A stretch of 64,000 bases of DNA, taken from Hyphomicrobiales bacterium (GTDB taxonomy: Bacteria; Pseudomonadota; Alphaproteobacteria; Rhizobiales; Rhizobiaceae). The DNA lies in assembly GCA_900470805.1 (NCBI GenBank), contig UCCA01000008.1, positions 62,001-126,000 on the forward strand, written 5' to 3'. The position numbers and the translations under genes were made by a program. Each line of letters begins with the position of its first letter. Position 1 is the first letter of the stretch. Under the pieces are notes generated by a model that worked only from the letters and a program-made list of their open reading frames with translations, had not been told where the DNA came from and did not search any database. This document shows, in pieces, positions 36,806-46,443 of the stretch.

Positions 36806-37780
36806 ATGCTGAAAGGGACTGCGCTTGTCTGCGGAGCCGGAGGTTTTATCGGTGGCCATCTCGTGCACCGCTTGAAGCGGGAGGGCTTCTGGGTGCGCGG
36901 GGTCGATCTCAAGCGGCCGGAATACGGGGAGACCAGCGCCGACGACTTTATCGTCGGTGATCTCCGGCGATATGACCTCTCTGCCGATGTGATCGATCGG
37001 CCGTTCGACGAGGTCTATCAACTGGCAGCCGATATGGGCGGCGCCGGCTATATCTTCACCGGCCAGCACGACGCCGATATCATCCACAACTCCGCGACCA
37101 TCAATCTCAACGTCGCCGACCTTTGCCGCCGACAGGGCGTGGGCCGGCTGTTCTTCTCGTCGTCGGCCTGCGTCTACCCGGCCGGCAATCAGGCCGATCC
37201 CGATGCGCCGAACTGCGAGGAAGCTTCGGCCTACCCGGCGTCTCCCGACAGCGAGTATGGCTGGGAAAAGCTGATCTCCGAGCGGCTCTACCAGTCCTAT
37301 GGTCGCAACTACGGCATGGCCTGCCGGATCGCCCGTTATCACAACATTTTCGGGCCATCGGGCACCTGGGACGGCGGCAAGGAGAAGGCACCCGCCGCGA
37401 TCTGCCGGAAGGTGGCGCAGGCGGTAGATGGGGGCGAGATCGAGATCTGGGGCGACGGGCTACAGACACGCTCGTTTCTCTATATCGACGAGTGCATCGA
37501 GGGCACCTTGCGGCTTATGCGCTCCGGGTTCGCGGGTCCGGTGAATATCGGCTCCGAGGAGATGGTGAGCATCAACCAGCTCGTCGACATGGTGTGCGCG
37601 ATAGCGGGCAAGCGGCTGCACAAACGCCATATCGCCGGGCCGATGGGGGTTCGCGGTCGGAGTTCCGACAACCGGTTGATTGCCGAAACGCTCGGCTGGC
37701 AGCCGACACAAAGGCTGATGGACGGTCTGGAGACGACCTATGCGTGGATCGAAAGCCAGTTGCTGCGGAGCGCGGCATGA
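36806..37780 (+). CDS. GDP-mannose 3,5-epimerase-like protein
   Basis: A 324-residue extended SDR. The N-terminal loop is GAGGFIGGHL, followed by QLAADMGGAGYIFT, SSSACVYP and YGWEKL with the Tyr-x-x-x-Lys pair. The motif run RIARYHNIFGPSGTWDGGKE, then KAPAAICRK and GDGLQTRSFLYIDECIEG, closely matches plant GDP-mannose 3,5-epimerase as I know it, including the two Cys (in SSSACVYP and APAAICRK). It would turn GDP-mannose into GDP-L-galactose or GDP-L-gulose. GDP-mannose supply genes lie 6 kb away. Its stop overlaps the flippase start as ATGA. Confidence 0.82.
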   Translation: MLKGTALVCGAGGFIGGHLVHRLKREGFWVRGVDLKRPEYGETSADDFIVGDLRRYDLSADVIDRPFDEVYQLAADMGGAGYIFTGQHDADIIHNSATINLNVADLCRRQGVGRLFFSSSACVYPAGNQADPDAPNCEEASAYPASPDSEYGWEKLISERLYQSYGRNYGMACRIARYHNIFGPSGTWDGGKEKAPAAICRKVAQAVDGGEIEIWGDGLQTRSFLYIDECIEGTLRLMRSGFAGPVNIGSEEMVSINQLVDMVCAIAGKRLHKRHIAGPMGVRGRSSDNRLIAETLGWQPTQRLMDGLETTYAWIESQLLRSAA

Positions 37781-39072
37781 GGCCGGATCCGCTGCCTTCC
37801 ACTGCTCATGCCCGCTCCTTGCCGGCGCCGGCCAACGCGGCGCTGCTGGCCCTGAGCTTTGCGCTGGGGCAGGGCTCGATCTTTCTTGTGCAGACGTGGA
37901 TGATCGATCGCGGCGCGCTGGCGCTGCTGGCGTCGTTCGCGACGCATTTCTCGTTTGTCATTCTAGCCCTGATGATCGTCGATATAGGATCGCCAGTCGT
38001 GGTCGCGCGGCGGATTTCGTTGGCCAAGGATCACGACGTCATGTCGGTACTGCGGCGATGCTATTGGCAGGCCTGCGCCGTCAGGCTGTGCATTGCCGCG
38101 TTGGTTTCGCTTGCTGGTCTTGGCTACGTCTTCCTATCAAGCGATGCCTTTGCGCGGGGCTATATTCCTGCAGCCATGCCGGCACTGTTTCTTTGGGCCT
38201 GCAATGCCACGGGTGCGCTCGATGGTCTCGGGCTGAGCGGGATCGGCGGGTTGACCACGATGTCCGCCTATATCGCTTCCGCCCTGGCGCTGGCGATCGC
38301 CGGTCCTGAGGCTAAGCCTGCCGCCGGGCTTGTCCTCGGGGCGGCTCTGTCGCTGGGCTATGCGATTGCCGTGACTGCCCAGCTTGCCACGCTGTGGCGG
38401 CTTGGCCGGTTGCCGAGGCCGCTCGCTGTCGCGGTTGTAGACTGCCATGCTTTTGCCGGCGAGGGGGCGGCGGTGCTGTTGTCCACCTTGCCCGGCCAGT
38501 TGTCATTCCGGTTCCAGATCATCGTCTGCAGCGTGGTGCTGGGGCCGACGGCGACGGCGCTGTTTCTCTACGCACGGCAAATCGCGGCGGCGGTGTCACA
38601 GCTGCTCGAGTTCGTCCGGCGGGCACATTTTCCTATCATGGTTCGCGCGCTCGAGGAAAGCGGGGCATCGATTATCGCAGCTCTCCAGGCGCAGACATTG
38701 GCCACGTGGATGGCGGTGTTGTTGTCTTTCGGTCTGCTGCTCGCGGGAGCGCTATGTCTTCTGTTGGTCGGCGGCGCATTCGCGCAGCCGGGATGGGTGG
38801 TGGCGCTGTTTTCCGTCGGGGTGCTGACCGGCGCCTTGTCGCAGACGCTGGCGCAGGCAGCACAGGGGTTGGGTCGGTATCGGATTGTGGCGGCGGCCGC
38901 GCTGCTCGGCATGCTAAGCGGCTTCGTCGCCAGCGCCGTTTTGGGTCTTTCGCTTGGGCTTGCGGGCTTGGCGATATCAGAAGTGCTGGCGCATGGTGTT
39001 GGCGCTCTCTTGATCCACCGCCGTATCTTTCGTCGATCCGGGCATCGTATCATGCTGCAGGCGGGCACATGA
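37777..39072 (+). CDS. Polysaccharide repeat-unit flippase-like membrane protein (Wzx/MOP type)
   Basis: A 431-residue protein with about 12 hydrophobic segments and the character of the polysaccharide-transport branch of the MOP/MATE superfamily; there is no sharp motif. The start at 37777 is coupled to the epimerase stop (ATGA) and lies well inside a longer spurious frame. Its place between sugar-modifying and polymerase-like genes supports translocation of the lipid-linked unit across the inner membrane. A second ATGA at 39069-39072 marks the presumed start of the next gene. Confidence 0.75.
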   Translation: MRPDPLPSTAHARSLPAPANAALLALSFALGQGSIFLVQTWMIDRGALALLASFATHFSFVILALMIVDIGSPVVVARRISLAKDHDVMSVLRRCYWQACAVRLCIAALVSLAGLGYVFLSSDAFARGYIPAAMPALFLWACNATGALDGLGLSGIGGLTTMSAYIASALALAIAGPEAKPAAGLVLGAALSLGYAIAVTAQLATLWRLGRLPRPLAVAVVDCHAFAGEGAAVLLSTLPGQLSFRFQIIVCSVVLGPTATALFLYARQIAAAVSQLLEFVRRAHFPIMVRALEESGASIIAALQAQTLATWMAVLLSFGLLLAGALCLLLVGGAFAQPGWVVALFSVGVLTGALSQTLAQAAQGLGRYRIVAAAALLGMLSGFVASAVLGLSLGLAGLAISEVLAHGVGALLIHRRIFRRSGHRIMLQAGT

Positions 39073-40393
39073 TCCGGCTGTCGACCGTCCTGGGCTCTAT
39101 CTCGCCAACCTGCCGTTCGCCGACCGCCCGTTTGTGGTGCTGCTGACGCTGCCGATGTTTCTGATGGTGTTGGCCGGGCTGTTTCGCATCCGCTCCCGGC
39201 AATTCCAGATCGGCGATGTCTTCTGGTTCTGCATCTTCCTTTATTTCGTGATCTCGCCACTGCAGCGCATGCATGGCGACCTGATCGGCGGCGCGACCGC
39301 CATCACCGCCTATGCCTATCAGCCGGAGGAGTTCGCCACAGCCATGCTTGTTGCGCTGCTGTTCTGCCTGCCGTTTCTGTTCGTGTCGATGGAGGCCGTG
39401 GCGGCTAGATCTTCCAGCGTCCCGTCGCATGTCTCCCTGCCGGTGCTTGTGATAACCAACATCGCCGCGTTTGCGCTGTTCGTGGTCTCCGAGGGCGGGT
39501 TAGAGCGGCTCCTCTCCTCGCGGCTCGAGCAGGACCCATCCCAGGCCTTTATCGGCAGCATGCTGTTTCTCGGGCTGCAGTCGATGACGGCATGTCTGGT
39601 CGCCGCGCGGTTTCGCACATCCGGTCGGCTCGCCGCCCTCATGCCGCTATTGCTCGTGATCGGCTTGCTGGCGGTCTCGCGAAATCCGTTCAATGCGCCA
39701 CGCTTCGTGCTTTTGGCGGTTTGGGGTCCTGTTGTGCTTGGCCTTGCTGGTGGCAAGGTGTCGGCTGCATCGTTTTACGCCGCGTGCCTGCTGGCGCTCA
39801 CCATCGTCTTTCCGGTGCTGAACATCACGACACGCAACGGTTTCGATGGTTTGGCCGGCGTTGCGGATATCTCGGTGGTCGGCAATTTCTTCGACATTCC
39901 GTCGATCGACGTGTTTGACACCGCCGTGCATGCCGTCCGGTTCATGTCGTGGAATGACCAAGTGTGGGGTGCGAAATCGGTGGCGATCCTGCTGTTCTTC
40001 GTGCCGCGCGCGCTCTGGCCAGGAAAGCCTGTCGTCGGAGGCCTCGACATCGGCAACGAGCTCTTTGCCGCCGGGATGTATGGCACGCCCAACCTGTCGC
40101 TCTTTGTTGGCTGCGATCTCTACATGGATTTCGGTTTCGTCGGCGTCGCGCTGGGCGGGGTAGTGGTCGCCATGGTGTTGCGCTGGGCGGTGAAGGCGGA
40201 ATGGGGAGTGTTCGGCGGCATGCGCTTGTCGCCCTTCGTCCTCGCATCGTCGCTGCCGATCCTGCTGCGCGGGCCGGTCGGGGCGGTGCTGCCGTTGTTC
40301 GTGTGTCAGGTTTTCTGGGTGCTGGTCCTGTCGCTGCCGCTTCGCGGGCGGGTGACGGAAGCGGGTATTGACTTGAGAGGAGAAAGCCCATGA
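39069..40393 (+). CDS. Wzy-like polysaccharide polymerase, apparent frameshift near the start
   Basis: The uninterrupted frame runs from a GTG at 39134 to 40393 (419 residues). It encodes about 10-12 TM segments and a long periplasmic loop with RALWPGKPVVGGLDIGNELFAAG, typical of Wzy/EpsG-like polymerases. The GTG has no ribosome binding site. An ATG at 39069 overlaps the flippase stop, the coupling used throughout this operon, but its frame ends after 25 codons. A shift at the GGG at 39092-39094 would join it to the main frame through LYLANLPFADRPFVV. The gene is either mis-sequenced, frameshifted or started at GTG 39134. Confidence 0.7.
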
Positions 40394-40977
40394 CGCATGC
40401 CGATCAAAGGGATTTCGGTATTCTGGATGCCGCGATATCAGGATCGCGGCAAGGCGGGCCGAGCTTTTCGCGCGGGCATCGGTTGCTGAGGCTCGTATGG
40501 ACGGTCGCCTGGACTTTGCTAGCAGCCTGGACGCCGGCTCCGCTGTTTCGCTGGAGGGCGCTGTTGCTGCGGCTGTTCGGTGCGGCACTTTGCCGAAATG
40601 CGCGGGTGCATGGCTCGGCGCGGATCTGGTATCCGCCGCATCTTATCATGGAGGAGAACACGCTGATCGGACGCGGTGCAATTCTTTACAACATCGCGCC
40701 AATCCGCATCGGCAACAGCGCTACCGTCTCGCAGGGTGCCCATCTCTGCACGGGCACTCATGTCATCGACGATCCTTCCTTTCAGCTGACTGCGAAACCG
40801 ATCGTGATCGGCGCCAATGCGTGGATCGCTGCCGAGGCCTTTGTCGGCCCCGGCGTGGTCGTCGGTGAGGGGGCCGTTCTTGGCGCACGCGGCGTTGCCT
40901 TCCGGGATATCCCGGCCTGGAGTGTTTACGCCGGCAATCCCGCACGGCTGCTCCGCCGCCGGCCTACCAGCCCATAG
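40390..40977 (+). CDS. Hexapeptide-repeat acetyltransferase (WcaF-like)
   Basis: A 195-residue left-handed beta-helix acyltransferase. Hexapeptide repeats run from about residue 70 (IWYPPHLIMEENTLIGRG) to 180, with LCTGTHVIDDPSF as the WcaF/NodL-type acetyl-CoA region and SVYAGNPARLLR at the end. It probably O-acetylates a sugar of the polymer before flipping. The start is coupled to the polymerase stop (ATGA). Its last 14 nt overlap the convergent SGNH hydrolase gene. Confidence 0.88.
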   Translation: MTHADQRDFGILDAAISGSRQGGPSFSRGHRLLRLVWTVAWTLLAAWTPAPLFRWRALLLRLFGAALCRNARVHGSARIWYPPHLIMEENTLIGRGAILYNIAPIRIGNSATVSQGAHLCTGTHVIDDPSFQLTAKPIVIGANAWIAAEAFVGPGVVVGEGAVLGARGVAFRDIPAWSVYAGNPARLLRRRPTSP

Positions 40978-42799
40978 CGATGGTGCCCGCCACCCAGGCT
41001 CCGGCGACGATTGCGTAGCCTGCGTCATTGAGATGCAAGGCGTCGGAGCGTAGCGAGCGTGGAATGATACCGGCTGCTGCATCCTGCTGGTCTGCAGTCG
41101 TCTGCCCGGCAGCGGCGATGAGGGCTGCGAGGAGGTCGATGTAGCGTTGGCGGTAGCGTGTCGATAGGGCGGCATTCAGTGTCGCGATCGTCTGCCTTGT
41201 CTGCAGTGTGTCGTCGGCCGAGGGCAGGATCGCGCCGACCAGATAGCGTCCGCTGGCGATATGATCGGTCATCGCGGCGATATCGGACAGGACGATATTC
41301 GATGTATCCGCATTGTTTCGGCCCGCCCACAGCCACTGGATATTCTGTGTCACAGCATCTTCTGGGACGAAGAGCGTGGCATAGGGGACTGCGACCGGGT
41401 CTCCCGGACGGCTTCGTGTGAAAAACGGCGGGCCGCCATCGCGCACTGTCAGTATGCCCTCGATGCCCGCCAGCCGTCCGCGCATGCTGTAAACGCTGCC
41501 GGATCCGCTCAACGCCGCTGTCGATTGGTCCAGTACTTCTACCTGCGGGTTATCCACGCCCCATTCGACGACAACATTGTCGAGCGCCCATGTGATCCGG
41601 GTATCACTGCTCAGGAAGGCGATCGCGTTGCATGGTGTGTTGCCGGTGGTGAACAGCAGCTCGTAGTGGCCGCTCTCCGTGATCGCCGACGTCGGATCGC
41701 CGCTTGCGGTGGTCGTTGCCCAACTGCCGCCTGATGTCTCCAAGCCACCGACATGGATCTGTCCGGCTCCTGCTTTGATCTCAGTGTCGAAAGCGATGCG
41801 GATCGTCTTGTGGGCGGGAATCTCGGCCAGCGGCAATTCGCAGCCGCGCAGGATGCCGGCGTCGTCGTTTTCGACGACGAGCTTGCCGTCTTTCACCGAC
41901 AGCGGCGTAACGTGGCCGTCCTGTATGCGTGGCGACGATCCTTCGGTGCCGGTGCCGTTGTCGAAGCGGTAGAGCCTGGTAAATTCGGGGCTGTATGCCG
42001 GAATCTCTCCGTCGCCGGGCGTCAGTTTAAGCGCCGTGGCGATATCGCCGGCTTCGAACTGGCCCGGAAAGACACGCAGGGTGATATCGACAGCGCTACC
42101 TGGGATCACATCGAGCAGATGCGTGGAGCGGATGAAGGGGTGGGTTGCGGTCGCCATTGCCGATACGCTGCTAAGTGTGCCGTCCAAGGCAAAGGCGGGA
42201 GCGGCGATCTCGGCGAGATAGCCGCCCGATTCGTCCGCCTCGATCAGCAGCAGGCGCAGCCCGGCGACGCCATCGGTGCTGCCGCCGATCATCTGCGCCT
42301 CGCCGGATACGGTCCAGCGGCTGCCCGGCTCGGCGGGATAGTTGGCGGCAATGGCGCCGTAAATCTGTCGGCCGATATCGGTGAAGCTGGCCGTGGCCGT
42401 GCCATAAATCCTGACATCGCCGTAAGGCAGTCCGTTTTCGTCCATGCCGGTGCCGAGGCATTCGTGTGCCAGTCCGTTGACGCTGCCGGTTTCGAAGCGG
42501 TGCATCCAGTCGCGGGTGCGGGGAAAGAGGTTGCCGGGTGTGCCGCCGGCAACGGCGAGGCGCAACGGGATGCCACCCTGCCGGGCGGCAATCTGCGTGG
42601 ACGTCTGGCCGCCCATGCCGCGATTGAGGATGATGCGAGCAGGCTGGAACCGATTGGCCGCCACCTGCGGGTAAGCCTTGCCAGCGCCCGACGTTCCGGC
42701 GCCTTCCGTCAGGCTGTCACCGAAAGCGATGATCGCGCGCGATCGTCGGTTTGTGTTGAGAGGTATTTGCGCTGGTGAAAGGCTGAGGCCGAGATGCAT
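40964..42799 (-). CDS. SGNH/GDSL-type hydrolase with a large inserted domain
   Basis: A 611-residue protein. Block I FGDSLTEG has the nucleophile Ser29. Block II NRGMGGQT lies near residue 60. Block III GRNN is not reached until about residue 490, and block V DALHLN (catalytic Asp and His) is near 586-589. About 400 residues are therefore inserted between blocks II and III; they look beta-rich (for example IRIAFDTEIKAGAGQIHVGG), like a carbohydrate-binding sandwich. There is no clear signal peptide. It faces the polysaccharide operon and overlaps its last gene by 14 nt. A deacetylase or esterase acting on the polymer is an inference; a phage tail-like origin is the alternative. Confidence 0.75.
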   Translation of the reverse strand: MHLGLSLSPAQIPLNTNRRSRAIIAFGDSLTEGAGTSGAGKAYPQVAANRFQPARIILNRGMGGQTSTQIAARQGGIPLRLAVAGGTPGNLFPRTRDWMHRFETGSVNGLAHECLGTGMDENGLPYGDVRIYGTATASFTDIGRQIYGAIAANYPAEPGSRWTVSGEAQMIGGSTDGVAGLRLLLIEADESGGYLAEIAAPAFALDGTLSSVSAMATATHPFIRSTHLLDVIPGSAVDITLRVFPGQFEAGDIATALKLTPGDGEIPAYSPEFTRLYRFDNGTGTEGSSPRIQDGHVTPLSVKDGKLVVENDDAGILRGCELPLAEIPAHKTIRIAFDTEIKAGAGQIHVGGLETSGGSWATTTASGDPTSAITESGHYELLFTTGNTPCNAIAFLSSDTRITWALDNVVVEWGVDNPQVEVLDQSTAALSGSGSVYSMRGRLAGIEGILTVRDGGPPFFTRSRPGDPVAVPYATLFVPEDAVTQNIQWLWAGRNNADTSNIVLSDIAAMTDHIASGRYLVGAILPSADDTLQTRQTIATLNAALSTRYRQRYIDLLAALIAAAGQTTADQQDAAAGIIPRSLRSDALHLNDAGYAIVAGAWVAGTIAMGW

Positions 42800-43131
42800 C
42801 TTGATGTCTCCGAGTGACGTGGGAAAGTGATTCTATATCGGCGCGGGGAGACGGGGATGATTGCGCGCGGCGAGATGCAGAAAGACAAAACCGACAAACG
42901 ATGCGCACCTTCATGTTGTCTTAAGTAATTATCTTGAGATTACAGTTTCCTTGTTCCATGATGATCGCGACCTGAAGTTCTTCTGCGTCCGGTCTCGTGA
43001 TGATCGATGCAGATCGCCTCCGGCTTGAACATGTTTCTTCGTCATCCATGGCGCCTCGCGGCTGCTTAAGCTGTTTTTATTCTAATATGCCGCCTTTACG
43101 CGTTTGCGATGGGCCGGATCGGGAAGATTGC
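42800..43131. other. Gene-free stretch between SGNH hydrolase and GNAT genes
   Basis: About 330 nt between divergent genes, AT-rich from 42920 to 42960. It should contain both promoters. I see no long open frame with a ribosome binding site, no strong inverted repeat and no terminator. Confidence 0.4.
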
Positions 43132-43977
43132 ATGAATTCGGAGTTTGCCGTTCGCCCCATGCGGCCCGGTGAGTTGGAGCTAGTGCTCGAGTGGGCACGC
43201 CAGGAGGGGTGGAATCCCGGCCTGGATGATTCGCTTCCATTCCATGACGCTGATCCGTCAGGATTTTTCGTCGGTGCGCTCGGCGAAGTGCCGGTCGGGT
43301 CGATTTCCGTCGTCAAGTATGGCGATGCCTTCGCCTTCCTCGGCCTCTACATGGTCCACCCGGATTTTCGTGGCAAGGGCTATGGCAAGGCGATCTGGGA
43401 TGCGGGCGTGGCGTCTGCGAACGGCCGCAGCATCGGGCTCGATGGCGTCGTCGCGCAGCAGGACAATTATCGCAAGGCGGGCTTCGAAGAGGCCTACAAG
43501 ACGGTTCGCTACGGCGGCGCGATTTCCTCGCTGCCTTCATCGACGCTCGCCGCCAACATGGCCTCTGAAAAGCTGGACGGACTGATCCGCTATGATGCGA
43601 GTGTGTTTCAGGCGTCGCGGGCGGACTTCGTGACATCGTGGTGCACCAGCCGCAAGCACCGCCGCACCGCGGTGGTGCGCAAGAGCGGCAAGATCCGGGG
43701 CTATGGCACCATTCGGCGCTGCTATGAGGGCTACAAGATCGGCCCGCTTTTCGCCGCCGATGCCGACAGCGCCGCCGCGCTGCTGGCTGAGCTCGGGCCG
43801 GAAGCCAAGGGCGCAAAGGTGTTCATCGATATCCCGGTCGATAACAAGGACGCCGTGGCGCTGGCGATCGGCATGGGGCTCGAGCCGGTGTTCGAAACGG
43901 CGCGAATGTATCGCGGCGCCATTCCCTCGGTGCCGCTGAAGAATGTCTTCGGGGTCACCACGCTGGAGCTTGGCTAG
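43132..43977 (+). CDS. GNAT family N-acetyltransferase with C-terminal extension
   Basis: A 281-residue protein. The N-terminal GNAT domain (residues 1-140) has LGLYMVHPDFRGKGYGKAIWDAG, the acetyl-CoA pyrophosphate loop. A second, diverged GNAT-like half (about 150-281) ends VFETARMYRGAIP, as in YitH/HolE-like proteins. The start ATG at 43132 has GGGAAGATTGC upstream; a 45-codon extension is unsupported. Substrate unknown. It converges with the EamA transporter gene, overlapping by 4 nt. Confidence 0.82.
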   Translation: MNSEFAVRPMRPGELELVLEWARQEGWNPGLDDSLPFHDADPSGFFVGALGEVPVGSISVVKYGDAFAFLGLYMVHPDFRGKGYGKAIWDAGVASANGRSIGLDGVVAQQDNYRKAGFEEAYKTVRYGGAISSLPSSTLAANMASEKLDGLIRYDASVFQASRADFVTSWCTSRKHRRTAVVRKSGKIRGYGTIRRCYEGYKIGPLFAADADSAAALLAELGPEAKGAKVFIDIPVDNKDAVALAIGMGLEPVFETARMYRGAIPSVPLKNVFGVTTLELG

Positions 43978-44888
43978 CCGCCGATAACAGGTTTCGCCGG
44001 AGCGGCCGGCTTTGGGCGGCCCTTCTCGGCGACGGCGATGCCGCCCAGCGCCAGGGCCAAAGCGATGACGTGAAACAGGTGAAGCTGTTCGGCGAGGAGT
44101 ACCACCGAGAACAGCGTGCCGAACACCGGCACCAGATTGATGAACAGGGCGGCGCGATTGGCGCCGATCCACTCCACGCCCTTGATGTAGAACACCTGCG
44201 CCATCAGCGAGGCGAACGTCGCCGTGTAGAGAGCGATCAGCCAGCCTGTGCCGTCGGGCAGGCGTGCTTCGCCGTTCGATGCCTCCCAGATCAGCAGCGG
44301 CACGGCGCTCAGCATGGCGCCGAGCGCGGGTACTGCCATCAGCGTGCGCCAATCGAGCGGCGGTTTCCAGCGCAGGAAGATAGTGTAGACGGAATAGGCG
44401 GCGACGGCGACCAACATCAGCGCGTCGCCCGTGTTGAGGCCGAGTGTCAGCAGCGTCGCGAGATCGCCATGCGCGGCGGTCAGTGCCACGCCGAGGAGCG
44501 TCATGGCAAAGCCTAAGATCTGGGCCAGCGAAACGCCGGTGCGGAAGAACAGGAAATTGAGCAGGAAGATCAGCATAGGGATGCCGGCCTGCTCGATTGC
44601 GACGTTGATGGCGGTGGTGTATTTTACCGCGGAATAGAGCATGGCGTTGAAAAGCGTGTAGCCGACGATGCCATAGAAGAAGAGCAGTGGGAGGTTTTTG
44701 CGGACGACAGGCCAGTCGCGCTTCAATTGCGGCAGAGAGATCGCGGCGATCAGCGCGGTTGCCAGGAACCAGCGGATCGTGGTCAGCATCATTGGGCTGA
44801 CATGGCCGATCGCGAGTTTGCCGGCCACGGTGTTGCCGCCCCAGCACATGGCGGCGACGACGAGACATATATAGGCGGCAAATGGCAC
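43974..44888 (-). CDS. EamA/DMT family transporter
   Basis: A 304-residue inner-membrane protein with ten predicted TM segments in two EamA repeats. The N-terminus is MCWGGNTVAGKLAIG, and the second repeat carries GVEWIGANRAALFINLVPVFGTLFSV. This family exports or imports metabolites, and the sequence does not indicate which. It is divergent from purA. Confidence 0.88.
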   Translation of the reverse strand: MPFAAYICLVVAAMCWGGNTVAGKLAIGHVSPMMLTTIRWFLATALIAAISLPQLKRDWPVVRKNLPLLFFYGIVGYTLFNAMLYSAVKYTTAINVAIEQAGIPMLIFLLNFLFFRTGVSLAQILGFAMTLLGVALTAAHGDLATLLTLGLNTGDALMLVAVAAYSVYTIFLRWKPPLDWRTLMAVPALGAMLSAVPLLIWEASNGEARLPDGTGWLIALYTATFASLMAQVFYIKGVEWIGANRAALFINLVPVFGTLFSVVLLAEQLHLFHVIALALALGGIAVAEKGRPKPAAPAKPVIGG

Positions 44889-45087
44889 GGCCGATTCTTC
44901 CCCCGGTGCGCTTCGACGGTGCCCTGCCGGCGCCGCGATCCGGGCAAATAGCCGCCGCGAAGCTGATTAGTCACGTAAAAAGCCAATTCTGGCGGCAATA
45001 CAGGGTCGCTTTCCCAAAAACAACGTTTTATAGATGCGCGGGTTTGAGCAGGGTGCGGTTAAATCCGCCTTTAACAGGAAGACTTGA

Positions 45088-46383
45088 ATGACGAACGTAG
45101 TCGTGGTCGGTTCGCAATGGGGTGACGAAGGCAAGGGCAAGATTGTCGATTGGCTTTCGGAACGCGCCGATGTGATCGTGCGCTATCAGGGCGGACACAA
45201 TGCGGGCCATACGCTGGTCATTGATGGTGTCAGCTACAAGCTTGCGCTTCTGCCGTCGGGCCTCGTGCGCGGCAAGCTGAGCGTGATCGGTAACGGCGTC
45301 GTCGTCGATCCGCACCATTTCGTCGCCGAAGTTGAGAAGCTGCGTGCCCAGGGCATCGCGGTGACGCCGGAAGTTCTGCGCATTGCCGAAAACGCGCCGC
45401 TGATCCTGTCGCTGCACCGCGATCTCGACGCGCTGCGCGAGGACGCTGCGTCCAACAGCGGCACCAAGATTGGCACCACCCGCCGTGGTATCGGCCCGGC
45501 CTACGAAGACAAGGTCGGTCGTCGCGCCATCCGCCTGATCGATCTGGCCGAGCCGGAAACACTGCGCCTGAAGATCGAACGACTGCTGACGCACCACAAT
45601 GCGCTGCGCCGCGGCATGAACCTGCCTGAGATTTCCGGCGATGCGCTGGAAGCCGAGCTGCTGGAAGTGGCCGCCGCGATCCTGCCCTATAGCGACCAGG
45701 TCTGGCGCCTGCTCGACGAGCAGCGCAAGGCTGGCGCCCGTATCCTGTTCGAAGGCGCGCAGGGCGCGCTGCTCGACAACGACCACGGAACCTATCCGTT
45801 CGTCACCTCGTCCAACACGGTTGCCGGCCAGGCGGCCGCAGGTTCCGGCCTTGGCCCGACGGCGATCGGCTATGTTCTCGGCATCACCAAGGCGTATACG
45901 ACGCGCGTCGGCGAAGGTCCGTTCCCGTGCGAGCTCAACGACGAGGTCGGCAAGCATCTTGCAACCGTCGGCCGTGAAGTCGGTGTCAACACCGGTCGCC
46001 CGCGTCGCTGCGGCTGGTTCGATTCCGTGCTGGTTCGCCAGACGGTCCGCACCTCTGGAATCACCGGCATTGCACTCACCAAGCTCGACGTTCTCGACGG
46101 CCTGGATGAGCTGAAGATCTGCGTCGGCTATCGTCTCGACGGCCAGGAGATCGACTACCTGCCGGCGAGCCAGGGCGCGCAGGCACGTGTGGAGCCGATC
46201 TACATCACGCTCGAAGGCTGGAAGGAATCGACCGTCGGCGCGCGCAGCTGGGCCGATCTTCCGGCGCAGGCGATCAAATATGTGCGCCAGGTGGAAGAGC
46301 TGATCGGAGCGCCCGTTGCTCTCCTGTCTACAAGTCCCGAGCGCGATGACACCATACTTGTGACCGATCCTTTTGAGGACTAA
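45088..46383 (+). CDS. purA: Adenylosuccinate synthetase
   Basis: A full-length 431-residue PurA. The N-terminal GTP loop [16 protein letters not shown] includes the catalytic Asp, GHNAGHT carries the catalytic His, and the IMP-binding [12 protein letters not shown] motif is present. It joins IMP and aspartate using GTP in AMP synthesis. A ribosome binding site AGGAAG lies upstream. A perfect terminator follows 18 nt after the stop. Confidence 0.98.
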   Translation: MTNVVVVGSQWGDEGKGKIVDWLSERADVIVRYQGGHNAGHTLVIDGVSYKLALLPSGLVRGKLSVIGNGVVVDPHHFVAEVEKLRAQGIAVTPEVLRIAENAPLILSLHRDLDALREDAASNSGTKIGTTRRGIGPAYEDKVGRRAIRLIDLAEPETLRLKIERLLTHHNALRRGMNLPEISGDALEAELLEVAAAILPYSDQVWRLLDEQRKAGARILFEGAQGALLDNDHGTYPFVTSSNTVAGQAAAGSGLGPTAIGYVLGITKAYTTRVGEGPFPCELNDEVGKHLATVGREVGVNTGRPRRCGWFDSVLVRQTVRTSGITGIALTKLDVLDGLDELKICVGYRLDGQEIDYLPASQGAQARVEPIYITLEGWKESTVGARSWADLPAQAIKYVRQVEELIGAPVALLSTSPERDDTILVTDPFED

Positions 46384-46401
46384 GGTCGAAAGTCATTATT
46401 T

Positions 46402-46430
46402 GCGTGGTTCGGCTGACGAACCACGCTCTT
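46402..46430 (+). terminator. Rho-independent terminator of purA
   Basis: A perfect 10-bp stem, GCGTGGTTCG with CGAACCACGC, has a GCTGA loop and is followed by TCTT. It lies between purA and the following large gene, so some read-through or a separate promoter must serve that gene. Confidence 0.75.
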
Positions 46431-46443
46431 AGAGAAAGTACGA

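Noticed and set aside
37123..39072. A 649-codon frame suggesting an epimerase-flippase fusion
   Set aside because: The first 218 codons are out of frame with the epimerase gene and Arg/Gly-rich. The flippase starts at the coupled ATG at 37777.
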